64,000 nt of DNA, taken from the NCBI GenBank assembly GCA_031548515.1, contig JAVBRB010000001.1, positions 1 to 64,000 of the forward strand. The letters are read 5' to 3'. Positions 17,401-25,610 of this stretch are shown here, piece after piece (positions within the stretch are counted from its first letter, which is position 1; each line of letters opens with the position of its first letter). A program made the translations under genes and the position numbers. The stretch comes from UBA940 sp031548515. Its GTDB lineage: Bacteria; Bacteroidota; Bacteroidia; Bacteroidales; Rikenellaceae. The notes beneath the pieces are model-generated. The model worked only from the letters and a program-made list of their open reading frames with translations. It had not been told where the DNA came from and ran no database searches.

Positions 17401-17534
17401 CCCGTAACGCGGAGCGTCAGCGCGGCCTTAAGGTCATCCTGCCCCGTAATGCCGGGGCCGTATGTATGCGCATCCCTGATACATCCGGCAAACAGAAGTA
17501 CGGTGAAAACAGAGGCAATTATATATCGTTTCAT
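14406..17534 (-). CDS. large DUF4906-like fimbrial lipoprotein with C-terminal FISUMP domain, block III
   Basis: A 1,042-residue lipoprotein (LFAGC). The N-terminal beta domain after TGTRALGADDENEIEEIDILVF matches fimbrial subunits, with LPMWGQNDF and RSMARIDVVV. A BACON-like all-beta domain spans ~375-475 (ATNYSGGWKATA ... LKQEITVTQNYD) and further Ig-like segments follow. The last ~225 residues are a FISUMP-type domain: IMDRDLGATTNF, YGLLYQHGR, YDPCPEGWEVP and the end GYAVRCAKTR. FISUMP modules resemble C-type-lectin-like folds on Bacteroidetes surface proteins. It is probably a tip adhesin. It is a paralogue of its upstream neighbour, 14 bp away. Confidence 0.8.
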   Translation of the reverse strand: MKRYIIASVFTVLLFAGCIRDAHTYGPGITGQDDLKAALTLRVTGGNPANTGTRALGADDENEIEEIDILVFKKSNYADPDAGATFFYRAQTTRIVDSGEDDSSKKNFTVTLQKSGEYQQLVVFTNSRTAVESVLSSFDEHTTYTEAMAAMVMERAAAWNSATGSYDPLPMWGQNDFKVFTDAASASDEIGLIRSMARIDVVVDDGAQDDFSLTGVYLYNPSTKGLLAPSAANWDADGNETTAISLPSDGRASVSNFPYTSMTTAGKSLNGVIYTFEAPAATSTSSTDEPFLLVRGSWNGENDSYYRVDFHDGIAFVPLLRNFHYIVSIDNVSGRGYPNPAEAIAAGFTNLTASTQVWDSGNMGSVVWDGSSFLTVTANEYTVDRSLHASITTIKAATNYSGGWKATARMIDDADSGWFSLVNPQGDGDRAEHAIGMEIQANDTYGDARTAIVTLTAGRLKQEITVTQNYDLDLSLDVGDVEIVFSAASPAAFNLPIDWEPASRDVSLQLINASHAEGPSYGLTGYADVTFSGGNAIPATIDDNDGDPSNGGFRQLTLLPDARTLNNFVERRSILKITVDDGEGNEKVKTVLLRQFDYRIIVTGTQETYQLSTTYSFTVKANAQWTAAISGDAGQITVPVTAGQPNISGTTFSFTTGSTNGAVPVLTFSLPEQNVSAVPINITLKKLDSNCYIVNPASGQNTVNIPIRKVFDIWESDVDLNGQRAGDASAMTSGPYTTELLWQDEISLVTSVNDPVTSTGDMIDAEFKVTVNTGGKEGNAVVVLKENGVVRWNWHIWVVKNYDPDNKGHFVKTLGTKIMDRDLGATTNFKPVDADDVRSYGLLYQHGRNAPFTGSSQVNFISVSVNSKAIYDMNNVPLYEDIDGFRKTAVTTDRNLANAITNPLIFYTNSHPNAQQSWYSPDYSLISRTDFWDLPSGKTGYDPCPEGWEVPREYYLGRVPFDESEYVAGEGMDLYEYPDNNYIGYFPFSGSRERSDGNLTTNIGSVYAVWRKSAHILLYSAGFNSPSSGYPNGYAVRCAKTR

Positions 17535-17548
17535 ATATTCTGTCGTTT

Positions 17549-20500
17549 TTATTCTTTTATGCAGCGGACTGCTGCCCCCCAGGTGTTAGTGTTTACTGCA
17601 TTATTAGTCGTATTCATAATTTGTCTCATAGCAGTACCCGACAAGCCGTTTGTGAAATATAAACAGGTGTAGGTGCCGTTGTATGCCCAAAGGCCTGGTA
17701 CGGGACGGATGATACCCTGGGCTGGAAAATACATTCCGTTCCAGGTGAAATTCGCAGAGGCTATAGGAATTGACGACATACCGGATTGTGAACCCACATT
17801 CATCACTTTCCATCCGGCAGGGCAGGGATCGTATTCCGCCTTGTTTCCGTTCCACCAAAGATCCGGTCTGTAATTATCATCGAACAATCCGAACCAGTTT
17901 GAGTTGCCGTAGTTACCCCGGAGGAATGACATGGGATTTTTGACGCTTGCCGGCAGGCCGCCGCTGGGCGGAGCTGAAGGGATCTCTATACCGCCTGGTT
18001 GTCCATAAGTCAATATATTACCGTTGATATCATATATTTTCCGTTGGGTGGATCCCGTCAGTGCGGCCATCGGAGGGAACGGGTCTTTGCGCCCTCCCTG
18101 GAAGAACGTGCCGTGGGCGGCATATCCGCTGTTGCCCGTGGCGCCGAGATTGCGGTCCATATAGGTGTAGCCTCCTGCGGTAACGGAGCCTGTCTGCGGA
18201 TCGTAGCCGGTCACCCAGATATGCCAGCTCCAATAAACCGTTCCGTCGATCAGGTATGCCACCACCGCATTGCCGCCGGCGATGCCGTTTGCGGAGAGGT
18301 CGTTGGTGGTTACGGAGAACTCGGCATCGGCCTTATTCGCAGGAGAAGTGAGCGGGCCGACCGACGCTATGATGCCTTTCGACGTCCCGCCGTGCCAGGC
18401 GTCCTGCCAAAGCAGCCGGACCTCGTGAACGCCCGGCAGGGTCTTCATGTCGATTCCCAGATCATGGTCGAGCAGCCAGGTGCGGTAAGCCTTCGTTACA
18501 GGTATCGTTACCGACTCCCCGGGCCTTACCATATAACAGTTGGGTTTGATATCCTGTGCGTTGACGGTATATGTTTGCGGAGGGAACAGATTGCTTGGAC
18601 TGTAGAACTTTATCGTCGCCGTCGCCCCCACCGCAGCGCCGTCTTTGATCTTGAATGTAAAATTCTGGCCTGACGACGTATTGTTCCCGCCGGTCGTGCC
18701 GGTAACGGAAGCGAATATATCGCTGCCGGTTATCTCTGTCGCCCAGTCGGTATTCGACTTGACCTTGAATGTGTAGGTTTTCCCCTGGTAATAGTAGTCC
18801 TGTGCACCGGTTATCACGATCGAGTAGTAAACCTGACGGATGACGACTTGTTTTGTGATAGATTGTCCAGCCGTGTGGTTTATGTCGTAGGCCGTGACCG
18901 CAAGACGGGACGAGCGTTCGAAGAACGGGTTCGCGGCAAGATAAGTATTGTCATCCTCCACGGCCGCAGGCGATATGGTCAGGGTTGGCGTGTCATTGTC
19001 GGCAGGGACAGTTGCGGCCATATCCACACCGCCATTGGTGTAGTCGGTCAGATTGAGCGCATAAGGCCACCGGGTGGGTCCCCATTTGACGGTCAAGTTC
19101 TGCGGATCCGGATCGGTCCACGACTGCGAGTTTTCATCCCACTTACGCCCGACAAATACAAGTTCGCTGTGGGACAGACGCAACGAGTGGTCGGAGTCCG
19201 CGCCGCTTTGTTTCACTATGATGTCGTGGACCATGGTTCCGGCTGTTAACCGTATCTTGGCCTGGCGGATATCGTTCTCGTCGCTTCCTTCGGGCATTGC
19301 CGCCACGTTTATTTTCAGTATGCCGCCTGTCACGCCGCCTGTGTTGACCAAAGTCAGCCAGCTTATATCGTCCCCGTTGTCTACAGTAGTTTTGGCAGCG
19401 CTCCAGCTTTTCCCGCCAGACACGGGCACATTGGTATCTACGGTTATTTCTTCCCCGGTTTTGGCATACTTGTCGAATCTCGGATCGTATGGGTTGACCC
19501 TCAGATAGTATTCGCCGCTCACGGTCGTTCCCTCAAGGTCGGCGGGACTCCACCGGTTCACTACGATGTCCATTTCGGCTCCGAACTTGTCGAAAGCGTC
19601 GTCTATATTATCGCTGCCCGGACCGGACACACTGTGTATGGTTATCTGATAGGCGTTGTTGCGGAGCAGGTTGATCAGGTTTCCGCCAGGCGCGAAGTCC
19701 AGACGGTAGTACGAAAGGTCGGAAGAACCGTTGTAGTATCCAGCCACGACCAGGCTTGTGCGCTGTGTATGGTTGCCGTCGCCATAGGTTCCGCCCATGA
19801 TAACGTCGGCTTCGGCTGCGTAGATCGCAGAAGCCACCGCGTACCCCTTACCGGATGAGCGCAAAACGGTTCCGCCCTGCTTATCGTCCGAATACTCTAT
19901 CGGCGTGGTATTTGGAAACTTCGCCGCCGATGCAGGAAGCGATAACGCAGTAGTTTTCTTTGTCGTATAATTGTAATTGCCGGCAGCAGGGATCACCGAA
20001 TAGCTCTTGTTCGAGTTATAGAGGTAGACCTTTTCCAGAGAGAAGTTGGAAAGTCCGGCCCATACCGAGCTTCCGTCGCTGTTGAGCGAAGGTGCCGGGT
20101 TGGTGCCCACGTCTATCATCGCCACCGAGCGCAGCATGTTCATCGAGAAGGACTTGTTCGATTCGTTGATAACCTCGGCGTCTTTCATCATTCCCCACAT
20201 CGGAATTCCATTGGTCGAGTAGGCGGCTGTGGTGGATACCGATGGCGTCTGTTCGATAGCCGAAACAAGCAGGGAGCAGACCTGTGAATAGGTCTTATTG
20301 ATATGGCCCCCGATGTCGTCCCCGCCCGGCTTATCCGCCGAGTTGGGATTACCCCTGAATACAGGATATGTTATATGACGCGCATTGGCCAGCACCATAA
20401 GCCTGTATGTATCCGTATTGTCCCTGCTGGCTTCTATCACAGCCGTAAAACCGTCGCCGGAACTGTTGAACGTCCCGTATGTCCAGTCGGTCAGTTTGTC

Positions 20501-20725
20501 GTTCCTGTCGAACACAAACACATCTATCGTTTGGATGGCGTCCTCCTGCATGGCTGTCAGCGCCCGTGAGGAAGCCCGTAATCCGGGAACGTCGAGCGAC
20601 AGAAGCACGCTTACGGGACCTTCGTCCGTGTATGTGCCGCCGCCAGGCTCAACTTCTTTTACACACGAAATGAGCGAAAGCACAGCCAGTACGGGCATCA
20701 GAATTTTCCAGTTTATGTTTTTCAT
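17549..20725 (-). CDS. large DUF4906-like fimbrial lipoprotein with C-terminal FISUMP domain, block III (paralogue)
   Basis: A 1,058-residue lipoprotein from MKNINWKILMPVLAVLSLISC; an earlier ATG at 20782 overlaps the anchor gene and lacks a signal. ASSRALTAMQEDAIQTIDVF opens the fimbrial N-terminal domain, followed by IPMWGMM, LRSVAMIDVG and VYLYNSNKSYSV. A BACON-like domain lies at ~430-530 (SGGKSWSAAKTTVDNG ... HDIIVKQSG). The FISUMP domain covers the last ~190 residues: YMDRNLGATGN, FQGGRKDPF, YDPCPAGWKV, AVRCIKE. Tandem copies with distinct sequences suggest alternative tips or two stacked accessory subunits. Confidence 0.8.
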   Translation of the reverse strand: MKNINWKILMPVLAVLSLISCVKEVEPGGGTYTDEGPVSVLLSLDVPGLRASSRALTAMQEDAIQTIDVFVFDRNDKLTDWTYGTFNSSGDGFTAVIEASRDNTDTYRLMVLANARHITYPVFRGNPNSADKPGGDDIGGHINKTYSQVCSLLVSAIEQTPSVSTTAAYSTNGIPMWGMMKDAEVINESNKSFSMNMLRSVAMIDVGTNPAPSLNSDGSSVWAGLSNFSLEKVYLYNSNKSYSVIPAAGNYNYTTKKTTALSLPASAAKFPNTTPIEYSDDKQGGTVLRSSGKGYAVASAIYAAEADVIMGGTYGDGNHTQRTSLVVAGYYNGSSDLSYYRLDFAPGGNLINLLRNNAYQITIHSVSGPGSDNIDDAFDKFGAEMDIVVNRWSPADLEGTTVSGEYYLRVNPYDPRFDKYAKTGEEITVDTNVPVSGGKSWSAAKTTVDNGDDISWLTLVNTGGVTGGILKINVAAMPEGSDENDIRQAKIRLTAGTMVHDIIVKQSGADSDHSLRLSHSELVFVGRKWDENSQSWTDPDPQNLTVKWGPTRWPYALNLTDYTNGGVDMAATVPADNDTPTLTISPAAVEDDNTYLAANPFFERSSRLAVTAYDINHTAGQSITKQVVIRQVYYSIVITGAQDYYYQGKTYTFKVKSNTDWATEITGSDIFASVTGTTGGNNTSSGQNFTFKIKDGAAVGATATIKFYSPSNLFPPQTYTVNAQDIKPNCYMVRPGESVTIPVTKAYRTWLLDHDLGIDMKTLPGVHEVRLLWQDAWHGGTSKGIIASVGPLTSPANKADAEFSVTTNDLSANGIAGGNAVVAYLIDGTVYWSWHIWVTGYDPQTGSVTAGGYTYMDRNLGATGNSGYAAHGTFFQGGRKDPFPPMAALTGSTQRKIYDINGNILTYGQPGGIEIPSAPPSGGLPASVKNPMSFLRGNYGNSNWFGLFDDNYRPDLWWNGNKAEYDPCPAGWKVMNVGSQSGMSSIPIASANFTWNGMYFPAQGIIRPVPGLWAYNGTYTCLYFTNGLSGTAMRQIMNTTNNAVNTNTWGAAVRCIKE

Positions 20726-20745
20726 ATCCGTTCCGTTTTTTCTTT

Positions 20746-21735
20746 CTATTGGATACCCCCGTCGTACCCGTTGACCGTCCACCCGTTGACTTTTACGGTT
20801 ACAGCAGCATATGGAGTGAGGTCGATCTCGATATCGAACAAATCCTCAGCATCGATCTTCGCCTGTGAATTATAGGCATTCACTTTGTTTATAATGTTGT
20901 GCAGGATATCTTCCCGGTAATAAGCACCGTCTTTCTCGCTGCTCCACAGCACGAAGTCATGTGGCTTTTCGGTAATGCCGTCGTCCTCGAAGAGCTTCAA
21001 CTGGAAAGTGTGGATCGAGGCGGTCATAGAGTTGCCGGGTCCGCCATCCAGGTCGAGACCGTTGTAGGTATATGCCTGGCAACCGGTTTCGATGCTGTTG
21101 CTGCCGAAAGTATAACCTCCGTTGGCAGCGTCCATCCACATGGTCATCTGGGTGAACGGATTGACACGCGTCGGCAACGGCAGTCCCAGGATCGTCAGGC
21201 GTATCTCCTTGCTGTCTTTGGTTAGATCTATGTTTATCTTATTGTCTGTATTTGCACTTATCGTCCGTGGAAGCGTACTGCCGTGGAAAAGCGCTGAAGG
21301 CACGTAGTCTACCGTCCCGGCTGTGGGGCACGAAACCCGCAGGAGCATATCGCTTTTCAATGTCTGCTCCGCAACGGGAACGGCGGGGCTGTTGCCGCAA
21401 TAGATGTCGTAATGATTGTCTTTCAGTCCTCCCCATACCACGAAACTGTATGTTCCCGGATCTAGGGGAAATGTCATTGTATAGTCGGCACTAAACTTGC
21501 TGTTGTCGTTCTCGTCCCACCGGCCAACGAACCGGTCCATTTCGTCGTACACGAAAACCGACAGCGACGGCACCCCGTTGCCGAAATGGTCAGAGCCATC
21601 ATTGGTAAAAGTGAAGGTTAGCTGCATACTGGCAACGCAATCCGATTCGTCCTCCGACACATCGCAACTTGTAATCACCATGCACACGGCCGCAACGGGC
21701 AGCCAGACCAACATTATCCTCTTAAATATTTCCAT
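20746..21735 (-). CDS. FimB/Mfa2-type anchor lipoprotein, block III
   Basis: A 329-residue lipoprotein (VCMVITSC). The post-Cys region DVSEDESDCVASMQLTFTFT, then LSVFVYDEMDRFVGRW and YSFVVWGGLKDN, matches the FimB/Mfa2 family; IRLTILGLPL and the terminal VTVKVNGWTVNG strand are also typical. It lies after the Mfa1-type fimbrillin across a hairpin-bearing 109-bp gap and is followed by the two large FISUMP proteins. The role is fimbrial anchoring at the outer membrane. Confidence 0.87.
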   Translation of the reverse strand: MEIFKRIMLVWLPVAAVCMVITSCDVSEDESDCVASMQLTFTFTNDGSDHFGNGVPSLSVFVYDEMDRFVGRWDENDNSKFSADYTMTFPLDPGTYSFVVWGGLKDNHYDIYCGNSPAVPVAEQTLKSDMLLRVSCPTAGTVDYVPSALFHGSTLPRTISANTDNKINIDLTKDSKEIRLTILGLPLPTRVNPFTQMTMWMDAANGGYTFGSNSIETGCQAYTYNGLDLDGGPGNSMTASIHTFQLKLFEDDGITEKPHDFVLWSSEKDGAYYREDILHNIINKVNAYNSQAKIDAEDLFDIEIDLTPYAAVTVKVNGWTVNGYDGGIQ

Positions 21736-21781
21736 CGCAGATTTTTTATACCCGGATCTTTTCCGGCCGTTCTGTTTTAGC

Positions 21782-21812
21782 GGGTATGCCCCGGATCAAC
21801 GGCGGCATACCC
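21782..21812 (-). terminator. 9-bp hairpin after block III fimbrillin
   Basis: GGGTATGCC (21782-21790) and GGCATACCC (21804-21812) enclose 13 nt. Position and lack of a T tract match the hairpins after the other two fimbrillin genes. Confidence 0.68.
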
Positions 21813-21844
21813 TGTTTGTGCTGCTCTCGAGAGGCAGCCAGGCA

Positions 21845-23173
21845 CTACTGGATACCCTGGCTCCAGGTGTTGTAAGTCCAGGGGATGGTCTTGACGCTTA
21901 CCGCGATGTAGCTTTCTTCCTGGTTCTCATCGTCATCGTCGTCCCCGCCGTCTTCGGTCGGGTCGCCAGGACCGGTTACGCTGGTGACGGTCAACTCATA
22001 GATGTTGTTGCGTTCCACGCCGCGGACACGATCCGTGGTTCCGTCTATAATATTGACCTGGTAGTAACCGACACCGCCGTCATAGATTTCAGAGAAATCA
22101 GCTGCTGCCAATTCTCCCAGGGTCGTTACGGCCGCTTCATAAGCGGCAACGCTCCAAGCTTCCTGTGTCGATATCTTTACATAGAAGGAGTCGCCCTTGG
22201 TAATGGTTCCGGTGGTGACAGCGCCGCCTGCCGCGTAAGTGGCGACCACTTTCGTCGGAACATATACGCCCTTGATCACGATCTTGGTCGAGTTGCCCTC
22301 ATACCATACGTCGGCTTTGTGTTCGAGCGCGAACCATGCTGCGGCATCATTGATGAGTGTACCGTTGGCATTGACGTCGGCATAGGCAAGGCTGGTACGC
22401 GACGAGAAATTATCGGTGAAATAGGAAGTCGGGATCGGATCGGTCGTCGGGGTTACATATAGGGCGGGATTGGCCGCCTTGATCAGGTACGATTTCTGAG
22501 CCTTGGCTGCAAGAGCGAATTCCATGTCCGACAATGTACCGCCGATCTGCTCGACAGCAGCGGCCAGCTGTACGGAAACCTTTGCCACGTTGCGGGTCAG
22601 GTCGACAGTAAAAGGATCTGCAAGCGCTTCATCGGCACTCTGCACGTCGATTGCCGCAGAAGTCGATTTTCCGCTCATAACAAGGTTGGTCAGTGTTCCC
22701 GGAGTACCGTCGAACGTACCGTTAGGGGTGAAATAACCGGCTTCGGAAAGCGCAAGCACGTTAGATTTAACTGCGGCGGCAGAGGTAAGAAGCGCGTTGA
22801 GTGCAACGGTAGGATTGGCCACTGCATAAACAGTCTTGGTTCCGGCAGTAGTAAGGATAGCCGCGGATGCCCTCAAATACCCGGTGTTGGCAGGGTCCGT
22901 TTCAAAATTAGCGAAAAGGAACTCCTTGGTCTGCATTTCGCTGGTCGCGTCGTCGATGATGAAGACCTTGATCTTGGAAATCACCCCTTCTGCAATGGTA
23001 CCTGTGGCATCTGTCTGGGCGCGGGTTCCATCCTGGGCCTTCATGATGATTGAAATGCCCGCATAGGTTTCAGCGCCCTGCTTCCGGCCTTTCACACTCT
23101 GTTCCTTTGCGCACGAAGCGAACGCCATTACTGCTGCCAAAATAGCAGCTGCAAAAAATTTTGTTGTTTTCAT
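21845..23173 (-). CDS. Mfa1-type major fimbrillin precursor, block III
   Basis: A 442-residue lipoprotein precursor (VMAFASC, Cys21). DGTRAQTD puts an Arg-Ala bond at 51/52, the place where Mfa1-type precursors are matured. ISKIKVFIIDDATSEM, VYAVANPT and LTRNVAKVSVQL follow the family pattern. Near the C-terminus are GPGDPTEDGGDDDDDENQEE, an acidic linker, and the final strand SVKTIPWTYNTW. A similar but less acidic proline-rich linker (SGPGKPDPDPKDPELP) is in the block I fimbrillin. It is probably the shaft subunit of the sigma/FecR-controlled block. Confidence 0.87.
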   Translation of the reverse strand: MKTTKFFAAAILAAVMAFASCAKEQSVKGRKQGAETYAGISIIMKAQDGTRAQTDATGTIAEGVISKIKVFIIDDATSEMQTKEFLFANFETDPANTGYLRASAAILTTAGTKTVYAVANPTVALNALLTSAAAVKSNVLALSEAGYFTPNGTFDGTPGTLTNLVMSGKSTSAAIDVQSADEALADPFTVDLTRNVAKVSVQLAAAVEQIGGTLSDMEFALAAKAQKSYLIKAANPALYVTPTTDPIPTSYFTDNFSSRTSLAYADVNANGTLINDAAAWFALEHKADVWYEGNSTKIVIKGVYVPTKVVATYAAGGAVTTGTITKGDSFYVKISTQEAWSVAAYEAAVTTLGELAAADFSEIYDGGVGYYQVNIIDGTTDRVRGVERNNIYELTVTSVTGPGDPTEDGGDDDDDENQEESYIAVSVKTIPWTYNTWSQGIQ

Positions 23174-23272
23174 GTTTGAAAAAAGTTTAACTGAAAATTG
23201 ATTTGATTGAAAAATATTTGACGTTTATTGATTTGAGACTTGTTTTCATTTGTTTCTCGATTCTCCCGCCGT

Positions 23273-24493
23273 TTACTTGTTCTCGAAGTAAACCTTTATG
23301 TATGCCGCCTGGCGCAGTTTAGGAAAGAACTCACGCAGCATATAGCGGTATGGTGCGCCGCCGTCCAGGCGCATCAGTTCACCGTTACGTCCGATGTTGC
23401 GCCGGGGATCCCATACCGGGATATTGTCTATAATGTCTATGACCTGGTGCTTACGATACATATCGGAACCGGCTACAAGGTCTCGTAGGCCGAGCCAGTC
23501 GACAGAACCGTTATATATATGCACCACTTGGGGATCGACACTCGAATTCGAGGTCAGGAAACTCTTCAATGCCATCGCACGATCCCATGCAAGGCGGTCG
23601 TTCACGGAAAGCGTTCCGTCTGGCGATGCGAAACCGGCGATTACGATGCGCACGATGCGGCTGTCGCCCGACGCTTCTATGGCGCGTACCGCCGAGATCA
23701 GTTCCACCAGGTTCCTGTTGTTCGTACTGTAGTTGCGGTCTATGTCCCGCTTGCCCTGGCCGAAGTATATGGAAATGGAGCCTTTGCGCGTGCTGTTGAT
23801 AAAAGTCTCTATTTCGTTTTGTTTGTCCCCGGTGAATCCAATGTCCGTATTATCACGCGGCATGTCGCAGTCGAACAGGCCGTCGGGTATATTCCGCATT
23901 ATGTCGAGATCGGACACCGGGGCTACGAACGGGTATTGCCCGGCAAGCTGTTCTCCGGTAGTGACGGTCTTTGTGACCTCAGGCGTTTCGACTATCTGCA
24001 TGTCGATCAGAGGCTCCGCATAAAGGATATTTTCAGCAACAGGTCCTAGATCTACATGCATTGAAGTACAGCATCCAACAGTTACGCCTTCGAATACGAG
24101 TTGTGCCCCGCTCATCCAACTCTCATAGGGGATAGTCGTGCTGTAGTTCACAGAACCTCCGGTCTCCACATATACCGGATCCTGTTGATAGTTCATGCCG
24201 CCGTCAGCAAGTTCATGGCGGAGAGCCGAAATTCCGGCCCGCCGCCCCTGTACCACGACAGGAGACAACTGCCTTTCGCTTTCATTCTTGCGAATAACCG
24301 GATTGACAATGAGGCTGTGGCCGCTTTTTGCCGCTTTTTTCCCAGCGTTAAGGGAGAATGTTACAGTAACGTTGTCACCAGTGCGAAGGAGTTTTATGTC
24401 ATTAACCTCAATGCCGTTACTCGCGGCCTGAGCATTAGCGGCGGCCATAGAAACCCAAAGGACACATATCGTAATAAATATCTTTTTCATCAC
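23273..24493 (-). CDS. DUF3868/OmpA-like protein, block III
   Basis: A 406-residue secreted protein with a signal peptide ending AAANA. The N-terminal DUF3868 part shares with the block II paralogue the order YSTTIPYESWMSGAQLVF followed by a CC pair (Cys141-Cys142). The OmpA-like half contains VRIVIAGFASPDGTLSVND and RLAWDRAMALKSF. It ends RQAAYIKVYFENK and lacks the TPR tail of the paralogue. It lies between the STN-DUF3575 gene and the fimbrillin, suggesting that the DUF3575-DUF3868 pair works with the fimbria, perhaps as a periplasmic or outer-membrane assembly partner. The function is inferred from context only. Confidence 0.78.
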   Translation of the reverse strand: MMKKIFITICVLWVSMAAANAQAASNGIEVNDIKLLRTGDNVTVTFSLNAGKKAAKSGHSLIVNPVIRKNESERQLSPVVVQGRRAGISALRHELADGGMNYQQDPVYVETGGSVNYSTTIPYESWMSGAQLVFEGVTVGCCTSMHVDLGPVAENILYAEPLIDMQIVETPEVTKTVTTGEQLAGQYPFVAPVSDLDIMRNIPDGLFDCDMPRDNTDIGFTGDKQNEIETFINSTRKGSISIYFGQGKRDIDRNYSTNNRNLVELISAVRAIEASGDSRIVRIVIAGFASPDGTLSVNDRLAWDRAMALKSFLTSNSSVDPQVVHIYNGSVDWLGLRDLVAGSDMYRKHQVIDIIDNIPVWDPRRNIGRNGELMRLDGGAPYRYMLREFFPKLRQAAYIKVYFENK

Positions 24494-24505
24494 TACGGAG
24501 CTTGT

Positions 24506-25600
24506 TTATTTTATGACAAATACGATCTTCACGCCGAGGCTGGTGGGACCGAAGTACGTCTTGTTGAAGCGGCCGATCTCATTGCCGCATTTTTCACAAT
24601 CTTTTTTCACATATTCCATCCGGGCTGCGCCGACACCGGCCGTGAATTCGGCACCCCAACGCTTTGCGAACGCCCAATGGTAGCCGTAGCTGATGCCTCC
24701 TCCCCAGGCGTCTCCCTCGTAGCGGTATTCCTTATCGAAGAGCAGCGGGATATTGTAACCGCTGACGTTGTATTTCCCGTAGAAGGCGTGAACCCCGAAA
24801 AAATGGCCGTTGAACCGTTCACAAAGCCAATAGCGGAACTCGGGTTTGATCACCCAGTGGACCAGTTTTTTGTTGTTGTTTTTGTCCCCGTCCAAATTCC
24901 AGCGGTTATTGCCGCCTGAGATCTCTATGGATGTTTTCCTGCCCAGGCCGATCTCAGCGGCAAGGTTGGGTGTGAGTGTGGCCGCCCACACGAGATTGGT
25001 TTTTATGGCCAGGAAGGGCGGTCTGCCGTGTAACATGGAAGTGGTTGCCACTCGGTTGGTGGATACCGGGGTAAGTGACCGCGAAGGATATTCGAACACT
25101 CCGTCGTGGGGGCGTTCAGTGCGGATGGTGTCGTAACGCATCGTCACTTCGGTTTGCTGTGACTGTGCCGACAAGTTCTGCCTGGTATAGTCGCGTACGT
25201 TCTGGTCGAACTCGGCCTGTGTGGGCTGCGGGACCACGGTTGTTTGTAATTCGGGTTCCGTAGCGCTCTCATGCATGGAAGTTATGATCACATAGCGGCC
25301 GTTAAGCCGGTATGTAAGTCCTGTTCCGGCGAGAGCCTGGTCGAGTATTTCGGCGACAGCCCCTTCTTTGCGTGCGACATAAACCTCTTCACCTGTATCG
25401 ATATCCGTGACGTTCACCACGACCACTGATTTCGTTTGCCGCTCGACCTCTTTGAAGAGTTCGGATAGCTTCATCGTTTGTTTTGGTAGCGTAACCCTGT
25501 CCGTCTTTTGCGCGGAGAGAGTGCCCGCCGCAAGTATGAAACAGAAGAACAACAGGATTCTACATACCACTTCCGTAAGCTTCTTTCCCGACATGCTCAT
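24506..25600 (-). CDS. STN domain fused to DUF3575 outer-membrane protein, block III
   Basis: A 364-residue protein from MSMSGKKLTEVVCRILLF, starting 10 bp after the FecR stop. After the signal (GTLSA-Q) comes an STN domain at ~36-107: MKLSELFKEVERQTKSVVVV and ILDQALAGTGLTYRLNGRYV. This is the periplasmic module that in TonB-dependent transducers or secretins contacts FecR or other partners. Residues ~108-190 form a Gln/Thr-rich linker. DUF3575 follows at ~195-364 (LAIKTNLVWAATLTPNLAAE, CEKC at 335-338, YFGPTSLGVKIVF). No TonB plug or barrel is present. An STN domain directly downstream of FecR suggests a signalling role. Confidence 0.8.
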   Translation of the reverse strand: MSMSGKKLTEVVCRILLFFCFILAAGTLSAQKTDRVTLPKQTMKLSELFKEVERQTKSVVVVNVTDIDTGEEVYVARKEGAVAEILDQALAGTGLTYRLNGRYVIITSMHESATEPELQTTVVPQPTQAEFDQNVRDYTRQNLSAQSQQTEVTMRYDTIRTERPHDGVFEYPSRSLTPVSTNRVATTSMLHGRPPFLAIKTNLVWAATLTPNLAAEIGLGRKTSIEISGGNNRWNLDGDKNNNKKLVHWVIKPEFRYWLCERFNGHFFGVHAFYGKYNVSGYNIPLLFDKEYRYEGDAWGGGISYGYHWAFAKRWGAEFTAGVGAARMEYVKKDCEKCGNEIGRFNKTYFGPTSLGVKIVFVIK

Positions 25601-25610
25601 AATCGTGTTC

